In this document: in pieces, positions 1 to 11,891 of the stretch | Layout: the number at the start of each line of letters is the position of its first letter | Numbering within the stretch: the first letter of the stretch is position 1 | Assembly: GCF_042453785.1 (NCBI RefSeq) | Contig: NC_091663.1 | Span: 22,528,501 to 22,592,500 of the forward strand | DNA: 64,000 nt | Source of the DNA: Malus domestica | Taxonomy: Eukaryota > Streptophyta > Magnoliopsida > Rosales > Rosaceae | Reading direction: 5' to 3' | Program-made: the position numbers and the translations under genes | Notes under the pieces: model-generated | Seen by the model: the letters and a program-made list of their open reading frames with translations, nothing else | What the model was told of the DNA's origin: nothing | The model's database searches: none

Positions 1-690
1 AGAGATCTTCTTGCTTTAGGAAACATATGACTTCTTCCTATTTTGATGTAGATTCCCTCTTTAATAGGAAATTCGGTCCTTCTAGGAAAGGGAAATAAAT
101 TTCTCTCAAAGCCTATTTAAGTCCACCTTAAGTGGGTTATTAAATCAACTTAAAGGATATTTGTTCTACCCTCCTCTAGCAATCTTTTACATCTTGCATG
201 TGCAAAAGACCCTTTTTCGTTGATTTCTTCGTCTTTTCCGTGTCGCACCAACATAAGAAAAATTAATTTTTCTTGTCTTCTTCTTGGGAGGTGTTGCCAC
301 CGGGCAGCCGTCGGGGTGGTGTGGCACGTCGGCTGGCAGTGGCTAGGAATCAGCTTGTCATGGGCCAATGATGTGGTGTGGCAGGGGCCATTGCTTGTGC
401 TGCTCGGCTTGATTGAAGCCAAGGGTTAGCTCGGCATGGGCCGATGAAGTGGCATGGCATCGGCAACGGTTTAGGCTGCCATGTTTGGGCTGCTTGCCAA
501 AAATGAAGAAACTGCTTGAATTTGATTTCTCAACTGCCGTAGATAGAGCAGTCAAAGATAAAACTACCAAGATCGGAGATGCTGAAGATAAAGTGTTGGA
601 TAAGTAAACTGTTAAATGCAAAAGTGGCTGCTACCCCTGACCATTTGCTGCCTAGTTGATCTTCAAGCATTTGATCTTTTAAGCTATATG
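1..690. other. unassigned repeat-rich flank
   Basis: No gene is supported here. Short open frames exist on both strands but none resembles a protein family I know. Because the next 4 kb on the minus strand is a decayed gypsy element, this stretch is probably its downstream part or its flank. A 3' LTR matching the LTR at 4472-5052 was not found. Confidence 0.3.
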
Positions 691-692
691 GC

Positions 693-1028
693 CTTCTCGC
701 ACTGGAGAACTTACCCAGATGGGTGTCGGGGAATTAGTTTACCTTCTCGCACTGGAGAGCAATTAGTTTACCCTCTCGCACTGGAGAGCAAACCCATATG
801 GGTGTCGGGGAATTGGTTTACCCTCTCGCACTAAAGAGCAATTAGTTTATCCTCTCGTACTGGAGAGCATACCCTTTTGGGTGTCGAGAAATTGGTTTAC
901 CCTTTCGCATTGGAAAGCAATTAGTTTATCCTCTCGCGCTGGAGAGCAAACCCTTTTGGGTGTCGGGGAATTGGTTTACCCTCTTGCACTGGAGAGCAAT
1001 TAGTTTATCTTCTCGCACTGAAGAACGA
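693..1028. repeat. compound tandem repeat (about 29-bp and 50-bp units)
   Basis: A module reading roughly CTCTCGCACTGGAGAGC is repeated about ten times. It is linked alternately by AATTAGTTTA and by a longer spacer containing GGGTGTCGGGGAATTGG. The copies differ by scattered substitutions, so the array is not brand new. It lies downstream of the broken minus-strand gag, where non-coding tandem arrays are common in Tat-type gypsy elements. Confidence 0.8.
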
Positions 1029-1404
1029 ACCCGTATAGGTTTTTAGCAGTCGTTGTGGACAACAGTTAAGCCATGCTTGTGAATAACTTCTTGAATCTTC
1101 ATTGAGAATAAATAAATAAATCAATTGTGCTGGAAGGCAGAAACTGCATAACAAACTAGATAATCTTTGGCTTGTGAAGCCTTGTTCGTCGAGCTGCTTG
1201 AGACTTCAAACTTATTTGGGAAAGCCCAAATGAGGTTTAGGGGGTGATAGAGACTTCCCCTGCTTGTGTAGGCTGTTTCGTTGACCTATCAAGATACTCA
1301 TTGCATCGACCCTCATTTGTCAGTTTCTCAAGGTACTGGTTCAACTTTAGGCAGCCGTTGGTAGTGTGGCCTGGTCCTTGATGGAATGTGCAATACTTTG
1401 TAGA

Positions 1405-2345
1405 TGTGTTTGTTGCATCGGACTGTCTTGAACTAGACTAACTTCAAGGACTAAGCTGGACTGGCTTAGACTAGACTAAGCTGGACTGATTTAGTGAAGC
1501 GTTTGGTGCAGTGTCGAATTAAAAAGCAGGACTCATGTATTATATTATTAAATTTATATTTACAATATTTTATCATTAATTTAATCTATATATACTAATA
1601 TTTTATTATTAAATTATCATTTTCCCTTTTAGAATCTCTCAATTTTGTGTCCGCCCACTACATCCTCTCATCTTTCCCTGCCATTTCATCTTTCTCTCAT
1701 TTTTTTGTCCACCCACTGCATCCTTCCCCTCTCTTCTTTCTCTGCCATTTCACCTTCCTCTCTCATTTTTTTTGTCCGCCCACTGCATCCCTCCCCTTTT
1801 CTTTTTCTCTGCCATTTTATCTGTGCCACTGTCTCTTTCCCTTTTCTCTTTTCTGGGTTTTCTGGTTGTCGGAAGCAGGGAAGAAGGAGATGTGAGGGGC
1901 AAAGCAAAGCAGAGGTAGCAATGGAAGAGGTCAAAGAGGATGGAGCCCGAAGTCCTTGCCGTAAAAAATTGAGGTTTAGGAGGAAGAAGCCCAATCGGAG
2001 GGCACGACCAATGAGCTTGGTATGAGCAGGGCGCGACCGACGGAGCTCCTGAGTTATCCGATTGAAGTTCGAATCAAGGTCTTTGTTCATGTTTCAGGGT
2101 TGGGGATGAAGAGAAAGAGAGAGAACGCGAACATAGATGAAAGTAGGGGACGCGAACAGAGGGCGACGAAGGGATTAGCTAGTCCCATGGTTCCCGACGT
2201 CTCTCGCTAAGACCGTCTAGCACGGTCCTTAGTCGAGGCGAGTCCGGCTTACTCCCACTAAAGCTAGTCCCGTGAAGTAACAAACATGGGACTGGACTAA
2301 CTATTATTCTAGTCCAATCCAATGAGAGCTAGTGAAGGGAAACAA
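1405..2345. mobile_element. possible DNA transposon inserted in gag
   Basis: The left edge (GTGTTTGTTGCATCGGACTG) and the reverse complement of the right edge (GTGTTTGTTTCCC...) begin alike. Both are followed by loosely similar runs of GGACTAGAC/TAGTCCAG motifs over about 90 bp. Gag-like coding resumes on either side. I could not fix a target duplication, so the class is open. The interior has no recognised transposase. Confidence 0.35.
1646..1832. repeat. C/T-rich tandem repeat, three copies
   Basis: Three imperfect copies of a roughly 60-bp unit contain TTTGTCCGCCCACTGCATCC followed by CTCTGCCATTTCA. The open frames here are pyrimidine-tract artefacts. Confidence 0.65.
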
Positions 2346-4450
2346 ACACGGCCTGTATGATCCAGCCTGGTAAGATCGCATTTCATGGGTGGCGGTAGTT
2401 TGAACCAAGGTTCGTTCTTGAGTTTTCAGAGAATTTAGCCGATTGAAACTGTGAACTTGGTGAATGTTTCAGGCCCTGAGTCTTTTTTGGTCGAGGAACG
2501 TTCCATGTGCTTCTTTTCCGACTCGTTTTTGTTAGACTGATTGGCCTCATCCCATAATGCATGCTTTTTTGCCAAAGCATACGAAGCTGCTAGGATAAGT
2601 TATTCTCCCATGATTAGTTTTCCGAATAAAGGATGTTCGGTGGGAAGTCCATTTCTAAATGCTCCCGTTGCTACATCTTCGTTGCAACCAACAATCTTGG
2701 CCTTCTCCGCTTTGAATCTCTTAACATAGTTGAATCTCCCAATGGTCTTTTACGATGCTAAAAAGATGGTCAGTTGTCCTTTTGATTGAGCGGTTAGACG
2801 AATACTCCTTAATGAAAACAAAGGAAAGTTCATTAAAACTCAGGATCGATTGCGGCGGCAGAATGTGAAACCAGTCTTGCGCCTCGCCTTGTAGAGTTGT
2901 GGCAAGAATTTTGCACATAAGCGCATCATTGTTCCTGTAGGGGATCATGGTACTGCAGTAGTGCTTGAGATGTCAATCTGGATCTTCGTCTCCCTTATAC
3001 AGAATGAAGTGAAGTATAGTGAACCCACGAGGTGAATCTGTCCACTTGATCTCATTCGCGAATGGTGACATGCTTATGTTGGTAATGTTTTGTCGAAGCA
3101 CATCGTCTGCAGTCTCGTTATGTTGGAAATTGTGCAATCGTTCGGTTATGAGTCTCTTAACTTTTTCTTGAATTTGCCTCTGTTGGGGCAGTGGAACTTT
3201 CGGCTACCTCCAATCGTGACCTATGGGTCTAGGCCGCTTTTCCCTATGCTCGACTAGTCCATGTCGCGGCTGCGGCACATGTGGCATGTACCTGGCAGGC
3301 GAATGGGCCGTTCGCAGGCTGCCGGTTGAACTTGAGTTGGATTGAGTGACTGCTTCTCTTTGTCTGCCGTGCTGCCTACTCCGATGTAAGGTGAAGAATG
3401 CTTATTGCGAGCCTAATTGTGAATGAACATTTCACCTGGAAGGTTGTCCGTGTTGATAATCGAAGTGTGACCTCAACCGTGAACGTATGCTCATCCGTGA
3501 GCTTGATTGGGAATGCACACTCCTCCGCGCGCTAAGACGAGAGTATACGATATCCCAAAGACCCAGGCGGGAGCGTAAACTGCCAGAACACTTGGAACGT
3601 GGCTGGTTAATGGGCTGTTTGCCGGGACACTAGTGGAGAGGTTTGTCTGCCCTTGTCCTACTTCGAGACACCTTGTCCGGGGCACGTTGGATCTTGGTGT
3701 GTTGTAAGAGTTGATTAACTAAGGTTGTCTGTTGTGCAAGGGCACTCGTCAACTCTATGACTTGTCGAGACAAGTGTTGTTTGCCATTTGGATTAGAAGA
3801 GCTTAGAAGGAATGTGCCTCCTTGAGCAGTGGAAGTGTGGTAAACTCCGGGTGCAAGATTTGAATTGGGAAATGTTAAATCCGCGGAGAAATATGGTGAA
3901 AATGCCCCGGGCTCGATGGTTGCTCCGAATAGTTGAGATATTCTCGGGCCAACTTGAGCTGTTTGGGAAACCATGGAAGGTAGGGCTGCGGGAGCAAGCT
4001 GGGCTACATGAGCAGGTTGGATTACGGGAGCAGGCTGGGTCGCGGGAGTAGGCAGGGCTGCAGGAGCAAGCTGGATTATGGGAGCAGGTTGAGTCGCGGG
4101 AGCAGGCTGCTCAATGCGTGGTGCATGCGAATGCGAGGCTTGGGCTCGGGCCCGTGCAAGCTTGGATGGCATGGCTTGGGCCATGGTGGAACCTTGTAGC
4201 GATGGTGCCACTCTGCTTACAACCGCATTTTGCCTCACAAATCTCCGCGATCCCATTTCTTGAGTATTCGAATTTTCACTTATGGAATTTTCTAAATTTC
4301 TAGCCATTATATTTTTCTTATACGTTTTATCAAAGAACCTTTTTAAATAAAAAGTTCTAATAATTAGAACATATGAAAAATATTCAAATGGACTAGAAAA
4401 TAGAGAAAAAACCTTTTTATGCGAGAGTCTTATACGAGTATGGATTTCAA

Positions 4451-4471
4451 CTCTCAATGAAAGCACCAATT
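4451..4471 (-). other. primer-binding/leader site of the Tat-like element
   Basis: Read on the minus strand, the 21 bases directly after the LTR contain TTGGTGCTTTCATTGAGAG. This is the characteristic leader I associate with Tat-lineage gypsy elements. Its position next to the CA end of the LTR supports both calls. Confidence 0.55.
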
Positions 4472-5052
4472 TGTGGATGCAAATTTCTTCCTCCTTGATC
4501 TTGGACAATATTGCACCTACAAAACAATTAACACCTTCGGGTCAAGGCCAGGAGCCTCACGCGCCCACGATGAATGGGGTGGGGGGCTTTGGCTGAAGAA
4601 CCTCTGATGCCAAAGTTAGAATTTAGAGAGAAAAGTGTTTAGAGAGTTTTTGGAGTTTTGCAAGAGTGTGGACCTAGCTTTTTAGAAGAAATAGGGTCAT
4701 ATATATATAGGGAATGGGGTGTGGCCGGGCTTTAAGTGTGTTTTGGTGTGTTATTTGGTGATTCAATCAGCAATTAATATATTAATTAGGTATAAATATA
4801 TTAATTGACTAATTATCATAATAAAAGAAATGTTTTGGGAGGTTTTGGGAGGTTATGTAATGATTTCCTTGTAGAGGATATGGAGATGAGATAAATTTGA
4901 ACTTATTACCTATTTTTGGCACTCTTGACTTGGTTGATGGATGATTCTCCACTGCTCACATGTAGGAAACCCGGTATGTCTCGAGGGCAATTTTGTCCTC
5001 TTCACCAAAAAATTCACGTGTCGCCTTGTGATTATTTTTGGCTCCACAAACA
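4472..5052 (-). repeat. LTR (5' in element sense) of the Tat-like gypsy element
   Basis: On the minus strand this 581-bp stretch begins TGTTTGTGGAGCC and ends GCATCCACA, giving TG...CA termini. The leader site and gag follow directly. A TATATATATA tract around 4689-4698 could be the LTR promoter TATA. Boundaries come from the termini alone, because the partner LTR is not in the window. Confidence 0.6.
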
Positions 5053-6164
5053 GTATTAACAAAATATTGATATCATATCAGCAATGTTTACCATATGTCG
5101 ATTCTCTTAACAACAACATTTGTATATCAGCAATGTTTTTCCCATGCGGTTGTAAGTTAGCTCTGTTTTTTTTCATCCATAGTTGGCGTCAAAGCCCCGA
5201 CAAGAAACCCTTAATTGCAAGGAAACTCCGTATTGTTGAAAACTTGAGGAAAATATATTATGTACCTACATAAGCTGTCGAAATAACATTCTTCTTTTAA
5301 GTATATCTTATGGATGTTGTTATTGGCACTAAAAGAAATTCATTGTGCACTCCAAAACCTTATATATTGAAAAATAAAAATACACTTATAAAGAGTGAAC
5401 AATGAATTTTTTGAAGGGCTAGTAGCGTAACCCTATTTTATAACAGTGTTTAGTGCTATGTTGCAGATTACAAATTTTAAAATCTTGGCGACATGCTTCC
5501 TAAACAACTTGAATTTTTTTTTTTTAAATCTTGGCGACATTCAAACTTTAGTGTAAATTATTGAAAAACAAGAAAGAAAGAAGAGGTAGGCGCAAAATGC
5601 TAGCTATCGCCAACTTGATTAAGTCAATATTTGCGAAATTGATTTTTCGTACGGGGATATACATGCATTTTATTCCCACGATATTAGTTGGCTAGCCTAG
5701 AGACTGGAGTTCCAAAAAGTACATATGCCAACAACAACCTTATTCAAAAACGCCCCATTTCAATATTCTTTCACTCTCATCGACCTCTATTCTGATCCAT
5801 GAAAGTATTAATGGTAGTTTGGTGAGCACACTTACTGCAAGCTAACTTCCCGTAGTAACTCACTCACCAAAACCAAAAAGCAGCTGTCGATCCACCAAAT
5901 TAAACTTCAAAACCCTAGCTAGGACCACCTTTTTTCCTTCCTTTGTATTTCCTCTCTGCACTCCGTTTTCTGCTGTAAATTTGAATTGGACAAATATATA
6001 CACACATATTTACTCCCATATGGAATAGCTAGGGACAACTTTCTCTGATATCCAGCAACCGCTTATTAATTGTTTGTTTATATAACTCTGTGTATTTGCC
6101 ACATTTTCTCTGCTGTTCCTATCAACACAATACTTGTAAGTTGTAGCTGGATATTTTGCTAGCT
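5053..6164 (+). promoter_or_regulatory. upstream region of the ABCG gene
   Basis: AT-rich non-coding DNA with no gene-like frame. A candidate TATA box (TATATAA, 6079-6085) lies about 80 bp upstream of the start codon at 6165. Pyrimidine-rich and ATATATACACACATAT tracts sit just further up. The transcription start cannot be fixed from sequence. Confidence 0.4.
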
Positions 6165-9100
6165 ATGGAGGAGATAGAGGAGCAAAAGGGTGGTACCACT
6201 TCTGGTGGTGTAGATTCAGAGAGGAGTTTGCCAACTTTTGGTGGAAGAGAAGGAGAAGATGTTCGTCGGCGGTGGCAGCCTCAGGCGGTTGTTGGGATGC
6301 ACTTAGTGTGGGAAGATCTGAGTGTTGTGCTTCCAAAGTTTGGGAATGGACATACCAGAAGACTGCTTGATGGGCTGAGTGGGTTTGCTGAGCCAGGTCG
6401 TATCATGGCTATCATGGGTCCTTCTGGCTCTGGCAAATCAACCCTTCTCGATTCTTTAGCAGGTTTGTCTTTCTCAAATATATATATACATATATATATG
6501 CATGTTGTATGTATGTATATATAATTATATGTTTCAAATTTCAATCACATGCATAAGTTTTAATCCAAAAAAAATAAAAAGTTTCCACACTTTGGAATGT
6601 CAATTGATTAAAGCAAAAGTGCACTTTTTATTTTATTTTTTATAGGTGAAACGATCGGAATTTTATTTTATTCGATCAAAGATTATTACAATCTTTAAGT
6701 AGAGCATCACGGATAAAGTCTGATGATCACTCGAACCAACGAGAATTCAAATAATGAAAAAAGCCATTTCTAGTTAGCCTATGATCAAAATAATAAGTAC
6801 ATGCAGATATGTTTTGTGTATGTGTGTAAGGTTTAAATTCACAATTAATTATTATAATTAAGATTTACAAAAAATTAATCCTAAGATGAACACACATGCT
6901 TGCTTTGTCTTCTTTCTGTGTCTTGTATTTTTTTTTTCTTTTTCTCTTCACTATAGTGTGAACTACATATGCACCAATTTTTTAATCTAAAAAAAAATTG
7001 ACTTTTATTTGATTTTAAATTTTAAATGAATGTCGATGCTAGTTATATATCTTGAAAATTGTTAGGGAGACCGCATTGATGTACCATCTAACGTGGCAAG
7101 TGATGTGTACATGTCACATCAATTAATGAGTCTATCTGATTAGATGTTAATTTTATGTATAACTTATCACATGATCATGATACACCCATGTGATACAAAC
7201 ATGTGATCTCTTGCATGTACATTCATAAGATAAGCTATACATTCCTGAAATAGATACAGAGAGATGGTTACGGAATAGCTAAATTTTGAGGAGGTTGGTT
7301 GGTTGGATAATTACTGATCGGCATTTAACATGGGATTGGCATTTCAAAACTAAGCACACTACGTACCATGAATTCTCTTCTTGATTTCATTAACTAAACA
7401 CTTTGCCTGTCTCTTGCATTAACTGGTGAAAGAAATTGAAGTTTTACCGGAAAACTAGTTAGTAACAAGATGAACAATCAAACTTTTTATACGTTCTTAA
7501 ATATTACGAGCAATCAAGGCCGACACATATATGACTCTTTGAATTGTCCAAAAATGATTAAAACTGTTAAATCAAATCGTCTCAAGAAAATTTGCTTCAC
7601 ATCTCCACATTAATACTCTTTGAAGAATGAAGAGAGAAAGAGAGAGGTGATCACTTTGACTCAAATGATATGTTGAATTATGTTAGCATATTGCTCATGC
7701 TTTAATTGTGAGCCGTTAATGCATTGTGAGATTTATAAGAATTAACGGTTCAAGTTTACCGACACACATGGAGGACTGACGCTAGCAATCCACTTTCATG
7801 TTTGAGATATGTATAGTAGGAACATGCAATGTTCGAAATTAATTCTAGCAATATTTTTCATTGTCAAATAATTATTGATATCCCAAAAATGCCTCAACTA
7901 CTCTCTTTAATTTTGCTGTTTTGCTGTTTTGCAGGTAGACTTTCACAAAATCTTGTCATGACTGGAAATGTTCTTGTAAATGGTAATAAGATGAGACTAG
8001 ACTATGGTGCTGCTGTAAGTACACATACTTCCTATTCTTCCTAATAAGACTACCCCCATTCCCCATGTGCCTGTGGACTACTCGTACATGTTTCTTTTAT
8101 TAAAAGTTAGGCTTAATTGGATTAATAGTTTATGCAGTAATAGAACAGTCGAAGACCTTGTAGTAAAATAAAATTAAAAAAAAAAATTTAAACTCACGTG
8201 GTGAAGTCTGTTAAGATTTAGGCCCAAAATTAAAAGTTTCATAAACCTTATGTTAGTTGTGAGCATGTGAGGCTTAGCCTCACATTCAAATCTCATGTGT
8301 TAACAATTAACAAATAGTTTCATTTTAGCCTCATATATGCTAACAATTAACAGAGAATTGATAGAACTTTTAATTTTGGCCCTAAATCCTAACGAACTTC
8401 ACCACAGGGGTTTAAATCGTAATTTTTTTACCACATGAATTTAAATCCTAATTTTTTTCACCACATGGGTTATCTTCTAAGTACCCTATTACCTTGGGAA
8501 TTAATAATCCAATTAGGCCTACAAATAGAACTTGCAACTTATCTAGCTTTAAATTTGTGGCTTATGAGATTTCTAGCTCAATAACATTAACTGAAATTTT
8601 TAGTTTTCTAAGAGTTTTATTGTAGAGTATAAATCCTTTGATTCCATAGCAGCCACAAATTTCATGTAATAATGACTTTGGTCAATGGCCTGTACCAACT
8701 TGTTGGGTTTAACGGGTTTGGATCACGTTGATCACGAACTGTTGTTGCAACGGGTCATCCAAATTCAACCCTCTAATGTAATTAACATCAAAATTTCAGG
8801 CATATGTGACCCAAGAGAATACACTGTTGGGAACCCTGACAGTAAAAGAAACCATAACATACTCATCACACTTGAGGCTTCCAACTACATTGACCAAAGA
8901 AGAAGTCAACGGCATTGTGGAGGGTACAATTACAGAAATGGGTCTGCAAGATTGTGCTGACAGGCTCATTGGAAACTGGCACTTGAGGGGCATAAGTGGG
9001 GGAGAAAAAAAGAGGCTGAGCATTGGACTTGAAATTCTCACAAAGCCAAAGCTGCTGTTTCTGGACGAACCTACAAGTGGCCTCGACAGTGCCTCGGCTT

Positions 9101-11891
9101 TCTTTGTCGTTCATACTCTGAGATATATTGCTCTTGAGGGCAGAACCGTCGTTTCATCCATTCATCAGCCCAGCAGTGAAGTCTTTGCTCTCTTTGATGA
9201 TCTTGTTCTGCTGTCTGGTGGTCAAACTGTTTATTCTGGACAGGCAAATATGGCTCTGGAGGTACTACTACAAGAAGAAAAGAAATGGATTTTTTTTTCT
9301 TCTTGTTAAGTTCTAAGGAAGAAAGGCACTTTCAAATAACTAAGAGCTCATTTCGAAGTGTTTTTAAAATGCATGTAAGCGCCTTTAGATAAAGTGTTTC
9401 TGGATTCCAAAAGCATTTAACGTACTTCCTACAAGATACACCCGTTATGTGTTTCTTGTAGGAAGCACTTCAAGCGTTTTGTCATGATTCACTTGCATTT
9501 TAACTAAAGATTGGTTTAAAAAATATTTTCACAAAAAAAGTTTTTAGTAATTTTAAAAGCAATTCCAAATGATCCTAAAACCGTTACTGACCACTTTTGG
9601 CAGAAAAAATTAAAGGTCAAGGTTTAAAAACCCTTCCAAGTTTTTTACCCGGAAGGGCTTAAATTTTATTAAAATTTCAACGTACTTCTAATAAAAGCAC
9701 TTTCAATAAAAACACTTATGATCATAAGTGCTTTCTAGAGAAGCCTTTCAAAACGGGCTCTCATGGTTTGTAGCATGGAACCACATATTCCAAAGTTTAG
9801 AGAAAGTTCCAAGATAGTTTTGCCATGAGCATGAATTTTACAGTGTGCATGATCTGAGATTCCTAATTTTAATTCATTTCTTTTGAATTTGACAGTTCTT
9901 TGCCAGAGCTGGAGTTCCATGTCCGAGTCGAAGAAACCCTTCCGATCACTTTCTTCGTTGCATTAATTCGGACTTCGACAGAGTCACCATGAACGAATCT
10001 CACCGAATACGTGTATGTACATTGTATACGTTTATGTAAATTTTCCTATCAAACTAATTCTGCTCATTTCGGCTTTGAATTAATGAAGGAAAAAAATACT
10101 TTACTAACATTTTTCAAATGCAAAGCAGGACGTCCCAAAATCATCAGAACCTTTACTGAACTTAGCAACAGCAGAGATAAAAGCTATGCTTGTCGAGAAG
10201 TACAAGAGTTCTGAGTATGCGTCGAGGACAAGAGCTAGGATTCGACAAATTTCATCGATGGTAAGGATGCAAGGAAATCTATGTTACTAATTTTACATGA
10301 CAGTTAATTAATAAGAAACTTGTTTTACAGGAAGGACTGACGGTAGAAAAATGGAGTGGGAGCCAAGCAACCTGGTGGAAGCAACTAACAATATTAACAC
10401 AGAGATCTTTCCTGAACATGTTAAGGGACTTGGGGTATTACTGGGTAAGAATCATCATTTACCTGCTGTTATCTGTGTGTGTCGGTACGATATTCTTCAA
10501 TCTTGGGACAAATCTGAATTCAATATTGGCAAGAGGAGCTTGTGCTGGATTTATTTCCGGCTTCATGACTTTCCTGTCCATCGGAGGCTTCCCATCCTTC
10601 CTTGAAGAAATGAAGGTAAAAAGTAAATTAGTTTCTGTGAGCATGAAAGTATTCAATTGTGTAATCAGAATGTAGATCAACTCAACACTCAGGATTTAAC
10701 TTTTCGATCTTTTGTTTCTGTTCGATAAACAGGTTTTTCATAAGGAAAGGCTCAACGGGCATTATGGTGTTGCTGTGTTTATTCTGTCGAATTTCCTCTC
10801 TTCTTTCCCATTCTTGGCTGTCATGTCGATTTCAACTGCAAGTATAACATACTACATGGTGGAATTCCATTCTCAGTTTCCTCGTTTTGTATTCATGTGC
10901 CTCGATCTTATCAGCGCCATCGCAGCAGTAGAGAGCTCCATGATGATTATAGCATCTCTTGTTCCTAACTACTTGATGGGAGTGATAATTGGAGCAGGAT
11001 ACTTGGTAAATACAAATGCATACCATTCTTGCAAAGCTTAAATGTATTTATGTAAGTGCATATAAAGTTCCTTTTATCACTAATTACCGTGTTTGTCTAG
11101 GGAATCATGATGATGACTGCCGGATTCTTCCGCTTGCCGCCTGACATCCCCAAACCGGTTTGGCGATATCCTGTTTCATACCTAAATTATGGTGCATGGG
11201 CATTACAGGTACCAAACAAAAACATATTTGAGTTTTGAACTGGCGAAAGTTTACCATTCTTTCCAAAAGTAGCAGTTTTTATTATAACTAGTCAAGAATA
11301 GCCAAAAGTTTTGGGTAAACAGATCCTTACTAAACCGAAGAACTTTTCTTCCCTACAACCGGTTATACCTAAGAATTACTCCAAAGATACCGAAGGCCCT
11401 GCTCATCCTAAATTTTGCCATTGTTGTGAAGTTTTTCATGCAATTCTACATTTATCAGCCGAAAAAAGGACCTATGAGGAACAGATTATAAATTTTACAA
11501 TTTGAACTTACCACTGTTATACCGATATATGCAGGGAGAATATAAGAACGCACTGGTTGGCCGTGAATTTGATCCTATTGTACCAAATGGCCCGAAGCTG
11601 AAAGGCGAGTATATCCTCACAAACATTGCCGGCTTTAAACTGGATCACTCGAAGTGGTGGGACTTGGCCGCTGTTGTAACCCTTGTTGTGTCTTTTAGAA
11701 TCTTCTTCTTCATCATCCTTAAGTTCAAAGAGAGAGCTTCGCCTTACTTCCAAACATATTATGCCAAGCATACTCTAAAGCATCTCAAGAAGCGGCCTTC
11801 GTTCAGGAAAGAGATACCATTCCCTTCCAAGAGGCACCAACCTCTCCATCCCCTGGCTTTTCAAGAGGGTCTCAACTCTCCACTGCACTAG
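6165..11891 (+). CDS. ABCG15-like: half-size ABC transporter, ABCG12/13/15 type (nine exons)
   Basis: A plasma-membrane ATP-driven exporter. The closest relatives I recognise are Arabidopsis ABCG12 (CER5), ABCG13 and ABCG15, so cuticular lipid export is a reasonable inference. Exons: 6165-6462, 7935-8014, 8800-9261, 9896-10012, 10129-10260, 10331-10615, 10733-11005, 11101-11208, 11535-11891. All introns are GT-AG and all phases agree, giving 2112 nt and 703 aa, the usual length. The nucleotide-binding domain comes first: Walker A GPSGSGKS (residues 85-92), Q-loop Gln131, signature ISGGEKKR (191-198), Walker B LLFLDEP (211-217), H-loop His248. Then come a linker and about six membrane spans between residues 400 and 650, and a basic tail. 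ATG 6165 is preferred because the upstream in-frame codons are not ATG. As a half transporter it must dimerise. No truncation or missing catalytic residue was seen. Confidence 0.93.
8108..8521. mobile_element. MITE-like element in ABCG intron 2
   Basis: The left end reads AGGCTTAATTGGATTAATAG. The reverse complement of the right end reads AGGCCTAATTGGATTATTAA. Similarity continues inward through TTTAAACTC/CCACGTGGTGAAGT and AGGATTTAGGGCCAAAATTAAAAGTT blocks, so most of the 414 bp folds into one long imperfect hairpin. There is no coding capacity. A target duplication is not clear (possibly TA). Confidence 0.65.
9344..9760. mobile_element. MITE-like element in ABCG intron 3
   Basis: The ends are imperfect inverted repeats: GAGCTCATTTCGAAGTG on the left, and GAGCCCGTTTTGAAAGGC as the reverse complement of the right. 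Internal AAGCACTT/AAGTGCTT motifs also pair. This resembles the hAT-type MITEs with GGGCC(C/T)GTTTGGAAGTGC ends common in dicots. The target duplication could not be fixed. Confidence 0.5.

Larger units (their letters stand above)
1230..4307 (-). pseudogene. broken gag of a Tat-like Ty3/gypsy element
   Basis: A minus-strand gag reading begins at an ATG at 4305-4307 (MARNLENSISENS) and opens with a proline/alanine/glutamine-rich region containing repeats of the type APATQPAP. Further along, 2721-2948 encodes a retrotransposon gag core (LQGEAQDWFHILPP, then FVFIKEYSSN), and about 1253-1410 keeps a CTFHQGPGHTT-like tail. The reading jumps frames around 3630 and 2950 and is split by an insertion at about 1405-2345, so it is a dead copy. 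In living elements Gag forms the particle that packages element RNA. Protease, RT and integrase were not found in the window. Confidence 0.7.

Noticed and set aside
693-1028. possible CRISPR-like array
   Set aside because: Units and spacers are both repeated and diverged, and the context is a plant retrotransposon. It is a compound tandem repeat.
1645-2025. 126-codon plus-strand open frame
   Set aside because: Its N-terminal half is a translated C/T-rich tandem repeat and a 134-codon frame exists on the opposite strand. There is no recognised domain.
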